Shown here: positions 1 to 7,546 of the stretch, piece after piece
Layout: the number at the start of each line of letters is the position of its first letter
Position numbering within the stretch: the first letter of the stretch is position 1
From: Bacillota bacterium
Lineage (GTDB): Bacteria > Bacillota > Limnochordia > DTU087
Assembly: GCA_012839845.1 (NCBI GenBank)
Contig: DUMM01000046.1
Location: forward strand, 1-34,028
Direction of reading: 5' to 3'
DNA: 34,028 nucleotides
Translations under genes and position numbers: made by a program
Notes under the pieces: generated by a model
What the model saw: the letters and a program-made list of their open reading frames with translations, nothing else
Databases searched by the model: none
Told to the model about the DNA's origin: nothing

Positions 1-847
1 CCAGCAGCTTGCCCCGGGAACGGAAATACGCCAGCCGCTCCTGCAGCTCTTCTTCGATGGCAACCAGGGCCCGCTTCATCTTCTCCTCGGACGTGACGTA
101 GTGGTTGGCGGGATAGATGGTTACTTGCTCAAGTTCTCCCAAGATCTCCCCGGTGATGGGATCTATCTCCAGGATCCGATCAACTTCATCGCCAAACAGT
201 TCAATGCGGATGATGTTCTCGTTGTAGACCGGAATGATCTCGATGACATCTCCCCTGACCCGAAAGGTACCCCGGGTAAAGCCCATATCATTCCGCTGAT
301 ACCGAATGCCAACCAGCCTCCGCAGGATCTTGTCCCGGTCCCGGAATTCTCCGTGCTGCAAAGACAAGGTCATCCCCACATAGTCTTCCGGTGACCCCAG
401 GCCGTATATACACGACACACTGGCAACGATAATCACATCCCGCCGCTCGAAAAGGGCACTGGTGGCGGCGTGCCGCAGCCGATCGATTTCATCATTAATC
501 GAGGCGTCTTTTTCGATATACGTATCAGTCTGGGGCACGTAAGCCTCCGGCTGATAGTAATCGTAATAGCTGACAAAATAGTGGACAGCATTGTGCGGAA
601 AGAACTGCCGAAACTCACTGCACAGCTGAGCTGCCAATGTCTTGTTGTGGGCGATGACTAAAGTCGGTTTCTGAACCCTAGCAATTACATGGGCCAGGGT
701 GAACGTCTTGCCTGTACCGGTGGCCCCCAGGAGGGTCTGCTCCCGCATACCCGCTTCAATGCCTGCTGCCAAGGCGTCTATTGCTTGCGGCTGATCGCCG
801 GAAGGACTGAAATCCGAAACCACCTGAAAAGGTCGGCTCTTGACCAT
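1..847 (-). CDS. uvrB: UvrABC excinuclease subunit B, N-terminal part (cut by left edge)
   Basis: UvrB is the damage-verifying ATP-dependent helicase-like subunit of nucleotide excision repair; it loads with UvrA and recruits UvrC. The ORF track misses this gene because no stop lies inside the window. Reading the minus strand from ATG at 847 gives [19 protein letters not shown], then the Walker A motif GATGTGKT near residue 40, the TLAAQL segment and the beta-hairpin region [18 protein letters not shown], which are hallmarks of UvrB. About 282 of some 660 residues are visible and the C-terminus lies beyond position 1. AAGGAG stands about 7 nt before the ATG. A 195-bp gap separates it from the upstream deacetylase gene and carries a promoter, a LexA-like box and repeats, so it is probably transcribed independently and SOS-inducible. 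Identity is near certain. Confidence 0.97.
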   Translation of the reverse strand, partial: MVKSRPFQVVSDFSPSGDQPQAIDALAAGIEAGMREQTLLGATGTGKTFTLAHVIARVQKPTLVIAHNKTLAAQLCSEFRQFFPHNAVHYFVSYYDYYQPEAYVPQTDTYIEKDASINDEIDRLRHAATSALFERRDVIIVASVSCIYGLGSPEDYVGMTLSLQHGEFRDRDKILRRLVGIRYQRNDMGFTRGTFRVRGDVIEIIPVYNENIIRIELFGDEVDRILEIDPITGEILGELEQVTIYPANHYVTSEEKMKRALVAIEEELQERLAYFRSRGKLL

Positions 848-865
848 CAAAGCTCAACTCCTTCG

Positions 866-918
866 AGGCTGTCTAGATACAGGCTGTCCCAGGGACAGAG
901 ATGGGACGATAGGCTGTC
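866..918. repeat. Three copies of AGGCTGTC plus a 15-bp palindrome in the uvrB leader
   Basis: The octamer AGGCTGTC occurs at 866-873, 881-888 and 911-918, with start-to-start steps of 15 and 30 bp. The middle copy runs into a perfect palindrome, CTGTCCC-A-GGGACAG, at 884-898. All of it lies between the predicted uvrB promoter and the start codon, so it would be in the mRNA leader. It could be a protein-binding array or an RNA hairpin. I know of no family that matches it. Confidence 0.6.
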
Positions 919-954
919 CTCCTACCTGCCGACGTATGCCTCGGGTAACATTCT

Positions 955-984
955 ATTATACCGCACAGAGGAATCCGCTGTGGA
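955..984 (-). promoter_or_regulatory. Predicted sigma-A promoter of uvrB
   Basis: On the minus strand there is a perfect -10, TATAAT (955-960), and a -35-like TCCACA (979-984, 4/6 match to TTGACA) with an 18-bp spacer. It would give a leader of about 100 nt before the uvrB ATG. The -35 is only fair. Confidence 0.5.
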
Positions 985-1002
985 AAACCGGCTGGATCTA
1001 TA

Positions 1003-1016
1003 CGAACATATATTCT
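1003..1016. promoter_or_regulatory. LexA/DinR-like SOS box upstream of uvrB
   Basis: The sequence CGAACATATATTCT fits the Gram-positive SOS box pattern GAAC-N4-GTTC with a single mismatch in one half-site (ATTC for GTTC). It is intergenic, 19 bp upstream of the predicted uvrB -35. uvrB is a classical LexA regulon member in Bacillota, which supports the call. Its position upstream of the promoter rather than overlapping it is a caveat. Confidence 0.6.
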
Positions 1017-1042
1017 TTCTCTGAAGGAAAAGTTATTCCTGC

Positions 1043-2242
1043 TCAGTCTTGTGGGTGGGAAGAGGCAGATACGAGCCGCGAGGCTGGAACCACCACTACC
1101 CCTTCTTCCTGAAAGCGGGGGATCATCTCTACCAGTGCGCGGTAGGTCTGGGGACGGACATGGCCGATGCCCAGAGCTTGTCCATCCCGTTTAGCCCGCC
1201 GGATGAGGCGTTCGATCTGGGCTTTGACTTTCTCTACGTCTGACTCATGGTCCAAGAACATCTGGTTGACAGCAGTCGGTATACCCATTTCCCCAGCAAT
1301 GCGTCCGGCCACAGACCCGGGAGATGTGCGGCTGTCCACAAAATACAAGCCCCGTTCCCGGACCACTTCTAAGACTACCCGCACCACCCGCTCGTCGGAG
1401 GTGGCTTTGGAACCCATATGGTTGTTTACACCTGCCACCTCACCCACCGATGCCAAGGCTTCTTCCACCCGGCGGCGGATATCAGCATCATCGAGATCGG
1501 TGGTAATAAAGCCGTCGTCCAGTTCAATCTCGGGATCCAGGGGCTCCATGGGCAAGTGCAGAATCACTTCATGTCCCCGCTGGCGGAGAAGCTCGGCCTG
1601 TTCCCTTGTCTTCTCCCTCCCGGGCAGTACCGCAGCGGTAAAGGGGAGATCGAGGCTGAGAAACCTTTCGGCCATCGCCCAATTGTAACCCCAGTCATCG
1701 ATGATCAGCGCAATCCGGGGCAGGAACCTGACCGTCAGCTGAACCTCCGGTAGTACACTTGAACCAGCAAGGTCCAAAGCGCTTCTTCGGGGACCATCCA
1801 AAGCAATCGACAGCTCTCCAGACAAGCGCCACTGAGCCGTACGCACTTGCTGCCCGTTCTTCTCCTCTGCAGGATCCGCAGATGGTGTATGGGAGGCGTC
1901 GGTGCAGCTGGCTCCAAACAGCGAGCTTGTCCCTAACACGGCCGCCTCCGGTGCAAGATCCCTGCCGAGCCCTGAGAACCCCAGAAGCCGGGGGCTGCCG
2001 TCTACCGGTCTCAGCAAAAGGGCCCCATGTCCTTCATTGGAAACAGCTGCAGGCAGCAGCGATGGCGACATAACCGCTTGGGACCGCACAAGCTGCAAAA
2101 GCTGGACAATAAAGACGGCGGTGACGGTAATTACAATCAAGATCACGGCAGTAAGCAATAAACAGCCGTTCTGCCGGACAACCTTGCGGATTTCATCCCC
2201 TGCTCGCGAACGTCTGTAAATCTGCCTCAAACTCAGCTGCAC
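1043..2242 (-). CDS. Divergent polysaccharide deacetylase family protein (YibQ/DUF610 type), membrane anchored
   Basis: This is a 399-residue protein with a single N-terminal transmembrane helix (about 27-50) and a C-terminal NodB-like barrel of the divergent polysaccharide deacetylase family. Diagnostic motifs are IALIIDDWG (177-185), HLPMEP (229-234) and NNHMGS (273-278), which place the active site outside the cell. Family members are assumed to act on cell-wall glycans or peptidoglycan, but the substrate is not established. The middle stretch, residues 55-165, looks like a low-complexity linker with little recognisable structure. The start is GTG at 2242, only 9 bp after the stop of the PDZ membrane gene, so the two are probably co-transcribed. 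The family assignment is strong and the function is inferred. Confidence 0.88.
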   Translation of the reverse strand: MQLSLRQIYRRSRAGDEIRKVVRQNGCLLLTAVILIVITVTAVFIVQLLQLVRSQAVMSPSLLPAAVSNEGHGALLLRPVDGSPRLLGFSGLGRDLAPEAAVLGTSSLFGASCTDASHTPSADPAEEKNGQQVRTAQWRLSGELSIALDGPRRSALDLAGSSVLPEVQLTVRFLPRIALIIDDWGYNWAMAERFLSLDLPFTAAVLPGREKTREQAELLRQRGHEVILHLPMEPLDPEIELDDGFITTDLDDADIRRRVEEALASVGEVAGVNNHMGSKATSDERVVRVVLEVVRERGLYFVDSRTSPGSVAGRIAGEMGIPTAVNQMFLDHESDVEKVKAQIERLIRRAKRDGQALGIGHVRPQTYRALVEMIPRFQEEGVVVVPASRLVSASSHPQD

Positions 2243-2251
2243 CCCTGTCGG

Positions 2252-3496
2252 TCACTTTTCACGCCTCTGCAGCCAGCGGCTGAAGGGACTCTGTGAGACT
2301 ATAGTCAAGCCTCCCTGTGCGTGGGGACCAGGTACAAATACTACTCCTAGAGGCGGCAGTTTTCCTTTGTACTGTACGGTGCGGTCGCCCTTCCCGCTCA
2401 ATCTGCCGTTTACAGTTATGGTGGGGTCTATCACCCAAGGCAGCATCGCCTGTCGGACATCGTCGGGAGAATAGACCGGAAATCCATTGATGGCTAGAAT
2501 AATATCTCCAGGCACCAATCCCATTGCCTCAGCCGGCGAACCTGGCTTTACACCCAGGACCATGGCGCCGTAATCAGAACGGAAAATGGGCGGGTTAGCC
2601 CGCTCCTCTTTCTGTCCCAAGTAAATCACCAACTCATGACCCAGGGGAGCACCCAACGCCGCCAGCCAGCGAAGCCACCGCACTGAAGCGGAAATCAAGG
2701 CGGCGGCAAGCAGGAGCAGGCTGTAGAGCGCCAGGCGGCGGGCAGAATAAACGGCTTTCTCCTTAGGCAGACGGGAAAGACAGACATCGCTGTAGCCTAG
2801 GACGGCCATCATGGGGAACAGCATATATAGGAACCCCCGGCCATCCTCTGGAACTACCTCCGGCCGGATCAGAGGCCACCAGTCGGGCATGGCAACTAAA
2901 TCCGCCCCGGTCAAATCGCCCACCGCGGTCACCAGCACCAAGGTCAGCATCGGCAGGGGCCAGAACTTCTGGAGGCTGAGGCCGCCCACTACCTCGCCCT
3001 CCCCAGTGCGAAGATACACGGGACTGGGATTTAGGTGACCCTGCCAGCGGATCAAAACCGCTTCCACCATGTGAAGTACAGCCACCAGCGAAATGACAGC
3101 CGGCACATTCAAAGCTGGCCAGCCCAGCGCCAGGTGACTCAAGCTCAAAATACCCCCGGCGTACGAAAAGCAGAGGTACCGGGGATGAACCAGCATCAAG
3201 AGTAAAGCCAGCGGCCAGACATACCAAAGGCCCGTTTCAGAAAGGGGAATCCCTATGCCGACAAAAGTCAAGGTGGCAAACAAGCCCCCCAATATCCCGT
3301 ACAGCAGAGTGTTTATGGTCTCTGAAGGCGGGTCGGTGAAGGCGGTCCCAAAGAGGCGCTCCTCCAAAACAGCCCGACGCCGGTACTGGCTGTAGCTCAG
3401 CATCACCAGCAGGCCGACGATAACAAGAAAATCGGGGCTCAAAAACATTCGCGGGATGGCCCGCCCGACCAAGCCTAAAAGCTCCCAGATCGGCAT
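2252..3496 (-). CDS. Multi-pass membrane protein with C-terminal PDZ domain, MinJ-like
   Basis: This 414-residue protein has about seven or eight hydrophobic segments between residues 20 and 295, followed by a PDZ domain at roughly 310-375 (GVKPGSPAEAMGLVPGDIIL). That architecture, directly downstream of a ctpB-type protease and near uvrB, is that of Bacillus MinJ (YvjD), which bridges DivIVA and MinD at division sites. The functional parallel is inference from topology and neighbourhood; sequence identity to MinJ cannot be judged here. Start ATG 3496 has a G-rich upstream stretch (GGGGGTGG) as its ribosome site. It sits 98 bp after ctpB and 9 bp before the deacetylase gene. An alternative is a generic membrane PDZ protein working with the protease. 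Confidence 0.8.
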   Translation of the reverse strand: MPIWELLGLVGRAIPRMFLSPDFLVIVGLLVMLSYSQYRRRAVLEERLFGTAFTDPPSETINTLLYGILGGLFATLTFVGIGIPLSETGLWYVWPLALLLMLVHPRYLCFSYAGGILSLSHLALGWPALNVPAVISLVAVLHMVEAVLIRWQGHLNPSPVYLRTGEGEVVGGLSLQKFWPLPMLTLVLVTAVGDLTGADLVAMPDWWPLIRPEVVPEDGRGFLYMLFPMMAVLGYSDVCLSRLPKEKAVYSARRLALYSLLLLAAALISASVRWLRWLAALGAPLGHELVIYLGQKEERANPPIFRSDYGAMVLGVKPGSPAEAMGLVPGDIILAINGFPVYSPDDVRQAMLPWVIDPTITVNGRLSGKGDRTVQYKGKLPPLGVVFVPGPHAQGGLTIVSQSPFSRWLQRREK

Positions 3497-3516
3497 TGAC
3501 GACCACCCCCGTCTGC

Positions 3517-3538
3517 TGAGCCGCGCAGCAGCGGCTCA
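3517..3538. other. Perfect 8-bp stem-loop between ctpB and the PDZ gene
   Basis: TGAGCCGC-GCAGCA-GCGGCTCA forms a perfect hairpin 20 bp upstream of the PDZ gene start on the minus transcript. There is no T run, so it is not an ordinary terminator. It could be an mRNA processing or stability element. Confidence 0.4.
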
Positions 3539-3594
3539 CAACACATAACAAATATGTGCAAACTGTCCTCGGCCGGCCATTCCTGCCTGGCCGC

Positions 3595-4833
3595 CTAGCT
3601 TGCCCTTCTCAGCTCCGCCGCCCGCAGCAAATTCAGGGCAGCCTGCAGCTGGATATCCTTGGCAACATCCACCGTATTTCCGCCTTCGTAATCCGAAAGG
3701 TAATAGGGCGGTTCCTCTCCCTCCGGCAGACTGACCACCACATCGGGCTCGATGCCCACAGAGTGAATATCCCTGCCGCCGGCCGTTTGGTATCGGGCAG
3801 TGGTCAACGAAAGGGCTGAACCGTCCCGCAGGGGAATCACCGTCTGCACCAGTCCCTTGCCAAAGGTCTTGGTGCCGACCAGGGTCGCAACTCCCCTGTC
3901 CTGCAGCGCTCCCGAAACTATCTCCGAAGCGCTGGCGCTGTACCCATCTACCATGACCACCATGGGGTAGTTCCTGGCAGCGTCATCTCCCTGGGCTTCG
4001 ATGGTCTGCACGACGCCGCTGCGGCCCACCACATGGAGTATTGGTCCCTTCCCCAGGAACTTGTCGGCAATGTCAATGGCAGCTGTCAAAAGTCCGCCGG
4101 GATTGCCCCTCAGGTCCAGGATAAGGGCCTCCATCCCCTGCTTCTCCAGGGCCTGCAGGGCCTGTTCCAATTCCTGGGCAGATCGCTCGCTGAAACTGGA
4201 CAGGCGGATATAGCCGATGCTGCCGTCCAGCAGTACCTGTCTGGTCACACTCTTCACTTGGATGATCTCCCGGATGATGGTGACTTCCTGGAACTCGCCG
4301 TTTTTCTTGCGGACCCCCAGCACCACCTTGGCGCCAGGTTCTCCCCGCATCAGACTGACCGCTTCATCCTGGGACATGTTCTTGGTCGGTTTGCCGTCGA
4401 TATACTCGATGACATCGCCGCCCCGAAGCCCAGCATAAAAGCCTGGGGTCTGTTCAATGGGGGCGACTATAGTCAGTTTGTTGTCCCGCATCCCCACGAC
4501 TATACCTATTCCGCCGTAAACGCCGGTAGTATCAACCTGCATTTGCTTGTAAGCCTCAGGATCCATATACCGAGTGTAGGGGTCATTGAGGCTCCCCAGC
4601 ATACCGTTGATGCTGCCGGTTGCAACATAGGCTCTGAAAAGGTCTGTTAAGCTTACTGGATCCACATACTGGGTCCTAATCAATGCGGCAACTTCCAATA
4701 CGGTCCTCAGATCGGCAAATCTGCCATCATCGGCGCCAGCCCTGCCCAAAAGAGAGTCAAAAACCCCTACCGCCAGTACTGTGACCAGAATGAGGGCTAA
4801 AAGGACTCTGCGTTTATTGGTCAATTGGCTCAC
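3595..4833 (-). CDS. ctpB: C-terminal processing peptidase, S41 family (CtpA/CtpB)
   Basis: This secreted, membrane-anchored serine protease recognises substrates through a PDZ domain and cleaves near exposed C-termini. In spore formers CtpB cuts SpoIVFA during sporulation. The 412-residue protein has an N-terminal transmembrane anchor (10-28), a PDZ domain (about 105-190, GGIGIVVGMRDNKL) and the S41 core. The Ser-Lys dyad is intact: S301 within SASASEI and K326 within TKTFGKG, with Q330 in the expected position. The size is normal for the family. The start is GTG 4833, preceded by GGAAGG at good spacing. A promoter lies about 100 bp upstream, making this the first gene of a ctpB-PDZ-deacetylase operon. 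The symbol ctpB rather than ctpA rests on its place next to the MinJ-like gene. Confidence 0.95.
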   Translation of the reverse strand: MSQLTNKRRVLLALILVTVLAVGVFDSLLGRAGADDGRFADLRTVLEVAALIRTQYVDPVSLTDLFRAYVATGSINGMLGSLNDPYTRYMDPEAYKQMQVDTTGVYGGIGIVVGMRDNKLTIVAPIEQTPGFYAGLRGGDVIEYIDGKPTKNMSQDEAVSLMRGEPGAKVVLGVRKKNGEFQEVTIIREIIQVKSVTRQVLLDGSIGYIRLSSFSERSAQELEQALQALEKQGMEALILDLRGNPGGLLTAAIDIADKFLGKGPILHVVGRSGVVQTIEAQGDDAARNYPMVVMVDGYSASASEIVSGALQDRGVATLVGTKTFGKGLVQTVIPLRDGSALSLTTARYQTAGGRDIHSVGIEPDVVVSLPEGEEPPYYLSDYEGGNTVDVAKDIQLQAALNLLRAAELRRAS

Positions 4834-4936
4834 CTGTCCTTCCCCACTGTTTGCTTATCCTATATGCGAACCGGCACGGGGCTATGCTCTCGTAACCAGC
4901 TGCGTCAAGGCAATATCTTAAGAAAAGTTACTTTTA

Positions 4937-4965
4937 ATTATAGCCCAGGCTACCAGCCAGCGCAA
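4937..4965 (-). promoter_or_regulatory. Predicted sigma-A promoter of the ctpB operon
   Basis: On the minus strand, -35 TTGCGC (4960-4965), a 17-bp spacer and a perfect -10 TATAAT (4937-4942). The transcription start would be near 4930, about 97 nt before the GTG of ctpB. Confidence 0.65.
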
Positions 4966-5186
4966 GGCGACATCCCGCCGCTGAGAAGCCGCCGTGCCCC
5001 GTCAAGAGCGATCCTCACGGTATTCATGTAAGAATTCCCCACCGCCTCCCGGCCTCCTCCGCTGGAATGAGACTTCAGTTAGGATCTTTTTCCTGCGAGT
5101 CCTAATAGGGACACCGCTTCCGGCGTTGAATAATAAACATTGCAGATCTGGGGCAGGTTTAGTGGGACGCCGGGCAAGTTAAGACT
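4966..5186. other. Intergenic stretch between divergent units, no supported gene
   Basis: Together with the ctpB leader this forms a 367-bp gene-free gap between ctpB (minus) and the small ORF at 5201 (plus). The short ORFs in the track here have no recognisable product, no good ribosome site and no consistent codon bias. I see no tRNA-like fold or clear plus-strand promoter. Confidence 0.5.
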
Positions 5187-5200
5187 AAGGAGAGATGAGT

Positions 5201-5272
5201 ATGCTTGAGTTGATTGGTGCCGTAGTTGTGATTTGGATCATCATCACATTCCTGAACACCCACGCACTCTAG
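5201..5272 (+). CDS. Very small hydrophobic (single-helix) peptide, 23 residues
   Basis: An ATG at 5201 follows AAGGAG at 5187-5192 with an ideal 8-nt spacing. It opens a 23-codon frame, MLELIGAVVVIWIIITFLNTHAL, ending in TAG. An in-frame ATG at 5195 also exists but lies too close to the ribosome site. Almost the whole peptide is one predicted transmembrane helix with a polar tail. A perfect 10-bp hairpin begins 8 bp after the stop, so the gene has its own translation signal and a possible end signal. I do not recognise it. Possibilities are a small membrane-protein regulator (of the exporter downstream or the protease upstream), a type I toxin-like peptide, or a leader peptide. It is shorter than the ORF track cutoff. 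Confidence 0.5.
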   Translation: MLELIGAVVVIWIIITFLNTHAL

Positions 5273-5279
5273 GCCTTTG

Positions 5280-5303
5280 GAAATAGCCCCCCCGGGCTAT
5301 TTC
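5280..5303 (+). terminator. Perfect 10-bp hairpin after the small ORF
   Basis: GAAATAGCCC-CCCC-GGGCTATTTC is a perfect inverted repeat just behind the 23-codon ORF. The downstream tract (CTCTCTA) is only partly T-rich, so it is a possible but not textbook terminator. It may also shield the 3' end of a short transcript. Confidence 0.5.
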
Positions 5304-5386
5304 CTCTCTACGGCAAATCCAGCTGGCCCCTGCCTCCCCCAGCAGGTGGTGCAGGCAGGCAGGCCGGCAGCCGGAGCGATGGATGT

Positions 5387-6418
5387 ATGAACATCGGGCG
5401 CATAACTGCCATCGTGTGCAAAGACTTTCTCGAGGCCCTGCGGAACAAGACTGTCTTGATCGCCGTCTTGTTACCGCTGGTTGCCTCCCTGTTTCTCGCG
5501 GCCGTAGACAACCCCCAGCAGCCCCAGATGTTTTTGGTGGGGGTAACCGGAAGCGAAAGCCGCCAGCTGACTCTGTTCCTGAAAGAGGCTGCCGCTGATG
5601 CCATCGTCGTGTCCCCTTACAGGGATGCAGCCGCCGGCAAAGAGGCGGTAACCCAGGGACAGATCCATGCTCTGATCGTGGCCGAACCGGGAGAAAGGTT
5701 CATCGCCTACCTAGACGGAGCTAATCCGATGAATTACTTTCCCTTGAAAGACGTTCTACAAACGGTGCTGTCTGCCTACAAGGGCCGCAGGTTTGAACCG
5801 GTGGTCGACCTGGTGATCCTCAATCAGGGCAAGACCAGTACTTCCCTGCTGCCTCTGTGGCTGACTGTCACCGCTGTGATGATCGGGGTTATGGTTTTGT
5901 CCGGCAGCTTCGCCGAGGAGAAGGAAAAGGGCACGCTGGACAGCATTCGGGTCTCTTCGGCCGTCGATGGGGAGATTCTCTTGGGGAAAGGCATTTTTGG
6001 TACCCTGCTGGTGCTGGTGGTCTCGTCCATCATGCTTTGGCTGAATAAAGTTGAACTCAAGGGTGAGCCGGCAGCAGCCGCTGCCCTACTTCTCATCTTG
6101 GGAGCTGTGAGCTTTACTGCTATAGGACTCATTATCGGGCTTCATGCCCGCTCACAATCGGCGGCCAGAGCCATCAGCACTCTTGTCTATCTTCCCTTGA
6201 TCTTCCCCGCTGTAACAGCGGACTTATCCCCTATCACCAGAAGGGCGGCGGAGGTACTGCCCAGCTTTTACTTGTACCGGGGTTTGAGGAAGGCGCTGCA
6301 GTATCAGGCGGATTGGGAGAGTGTGGGCGGCGAGATTCTGCCTTTGGCGGGATTTGCCCTGGTGCTTTCCCTCCTCACCCTCCTGGCCTACCGGCGCACC
6401 CTTGATCGGGAGCGCTGA
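5387..6418 (+). CDS. ABC-2 type exporter permease
   Basis: This 343-residue membrane protein has the ABC-2/NatB-like layout: an N-terminal transmembrane helix (about 22-40, TVLIAVLLPLVASLFL), a large extracytoplasmic domain (about 45-155) and a cluster of five or so helices in the C-terminal half. The coupling segment GSFAEEKEKGTLDSIRVS after the second helix is typical of ABC-2 permeases. The start is ATG 5387 with GGAG 11 nt upstream; nearby ATGs at 5379 and 5383 are out of frame. It is followed after 2 bp by its ATPase gene, so the pair is one transporter, probably exporting. The substrate is unknown. The pair is plus-strand in an otherwise minus-strand region, which suggests an insertion or rearrangement. 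Confidence 0.88.
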   Translation: MNIGRITAIVCKDFLEALRNKTVLIAVLLPLVASLFLAAVDNPQQPQMFLVGVTGSESRQLTLFLKEAAADAIVVSPYRDAAAGKEAVTQGQIHALIVAEPGERFIAYLDGANPMNYFPLKDVLQTVLSAYKGRRFEPVVDLVILNQGKTSTSLLPLWLTVTAVMIGVMVLSGSFAEEKEKGTLDSIRVSSAVDGEILLGKGIFGTLLVLVVSSIMLWLNKVELKGEPAAAAALLLILGAVSFTAIGLIIGLHARSQSAARAISTLVYLPLIFPAVTADLSPITRRAAEVLPSFYLYRGLRKALQYQADWESVGGEILPLAGFALVLSLLTLLAYRRTLDRER

Positions 6419-6420
6419 GC

Positions 6421-7356
6421 ATGCAAAGGGCGGTGATTGCCATGACCCAGCCGGCGATTGCGGTGGAAAATTTAGTGAAGCAATACGGCCAGACTCTAGC
6501 CCTGCAAGGGATCAGCTTTCAGGTGTACCCGGGGGAGGTTTTCGGTTATTTGGGCCCCAACGGCGCCGGCAAAACCACTACCATCAGGCTCTTGGCAGGC
6601 CTCAGCAGCCCTACCAGCGGTGCCTGCTGGGTGCTGGGGCAGCCGACCTTCAAGAATCCTGCCCTTTACCGGCATCTGGGGATAGTCTTCGAAGAAAGCC
6701 ATCTGTACGAGCGGCTTACGGGGATGGAAAACCTCCGGTTCTTTGGCGCGCTCCACGGCGTACCCACCGCTAGAATACAGGAGCTCCTGGAGACTTATGA
6801 CTTGGTCAAAGCTGCCAAGCGGCCGGTGAGGACCTATTCCAAGGGGATGAAAAGGCGGCTTTTTATCTGCCGGGCGCTGCTCCACGACCCAGAAGTGCTG
6901 ATCATGGACGAACCTACCAGCGGCCTAGATCCCACTTCAGCTGCGGTGATTCATGCCGCCATCGATCACTACCGAAAGCAGGGGAAGACCATTTTCCTGA
7001 GCACCCACGATATGTCCGAAGCGGAAGCACTCTGCGACCGGGTCGCTTTCCTCAGCAAAGGCAGAATTGCCGCGCTGGACCAGCCTAAGGCCCTCATGCG
7101 CAGGTACGGTCAGCCGGTTGTGGTGATACAGCTCAAGCCTGCGGCTGAGGCTGTAGACACCTTGGAGAAGGCAGTTTCTTCAGACCAAGTCTCCTGGGAG
7201 GATGAACTGCTCACCGTTAGGCTGCCTCTAGATGAACCCGGTCTGGGTGCCAAGATCGATCAGCTGAGAGACTGGGGGCAAATTATCTCCATCCACACTC
7301 AAGAAGCTTCCCTGGGCGAGGTATTTCGCCAAGTTACCGGGACAAAACTGCCCTAG
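6421..7356 (+). CDS. ABC transporter ATP-binding protein (exporter type)
   Basis: This is the nucleotide-binding subunit that drives the adjacent ABC-2 permease. All motifs are present: Walker A GPNGAGKT (45-52), a signature YSKGMKRR (about 139-146, a usual ABC-2 variant of LSGGQ), Walker B LIMDEPTSGLD (160-170) and the H-loop STHD (194-197). The C-terminal 80 residues form the extra domain common in NatA/CcmA-like subunits. The start is uncertain: ATG 6421 has GGGAG some 10 nt upstream, but homologues usually begin at the internal ATG 6442 (MTQPAIAVENLVKQYG). I kept the longer frame. It overlaps nothing and follows the permease stop by 2 bp. Confidence 0.93.
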   Translation: MQRAVIAMTQPAIAVENLVKQYGQTLALQGISFQVYPGEVFGYLGPNGAGKTTTIRLLAGLSSPTSGACWVLGQPTFKNPALYRHLGIVFEESHLYERLTGMENLRFFGALHGVPTARIQELLETYDLVKAAKRPVRTYSKGMKRRLFICRALLHDPEVLIMDEPTSGLDPTSAAVIHAAIDHYRKQGKTIFLSTHDMSEAEALCDRVAFLSKGRIAALDQPKALMRRYGQPVVVIQLKPAAEAVDTLEKAVSSDQVSWEDELLTVRLPLDEPGLGAKIDQLRDWGQIISIHTQEASLGEVFRQVTGTKLP

Positions 7357-7452
7357 TGTGCAACCAGACCTCGGACAACTCACTCACTCCCGCGCCCAAC
7401 TTACTTTACCAAGCTTACCCTAAGGGAAAAGGGCCCCCTTATCCCACCAATG

Positions 7453-7500
7453 AAAAACCACCGCCATCCAGCGGCCCTTTGGCACCGGACAGCGGTGGTT
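7453..7500 (-). terminator. Rho-independent terminator of the secA-to-transketolase unit
   Basis: On the minus strand AACCACCGC ... GCGGTGGTT, a perfect 9-bp stem with an internally folding loop, is followed by a TTTTT run. It lies 46 bp past the tktC stop and closes the long minus-strand unit. Confidence 0.85.
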
Positions 7501-7546
7501 AGCTGATTATCCTCCGCTTACATACTGTGGGAAAACCCGTTGAGAA

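Noticed and set aside
2763-3551. ORFs of 154 and 104 codons on the minus strand overlapping the MinJ-like gene in another frame
   Set aside because: They are shifted-frame readings of the PDZ membrane gene and lack ribosome sites or known motifs.
7415-7440. TAAGGG/CCCTTA hairpin as plus-strand terminator of the ABC exporter
   Set aside because: The stem is only 6 bp and no T run follows on the plus strand.
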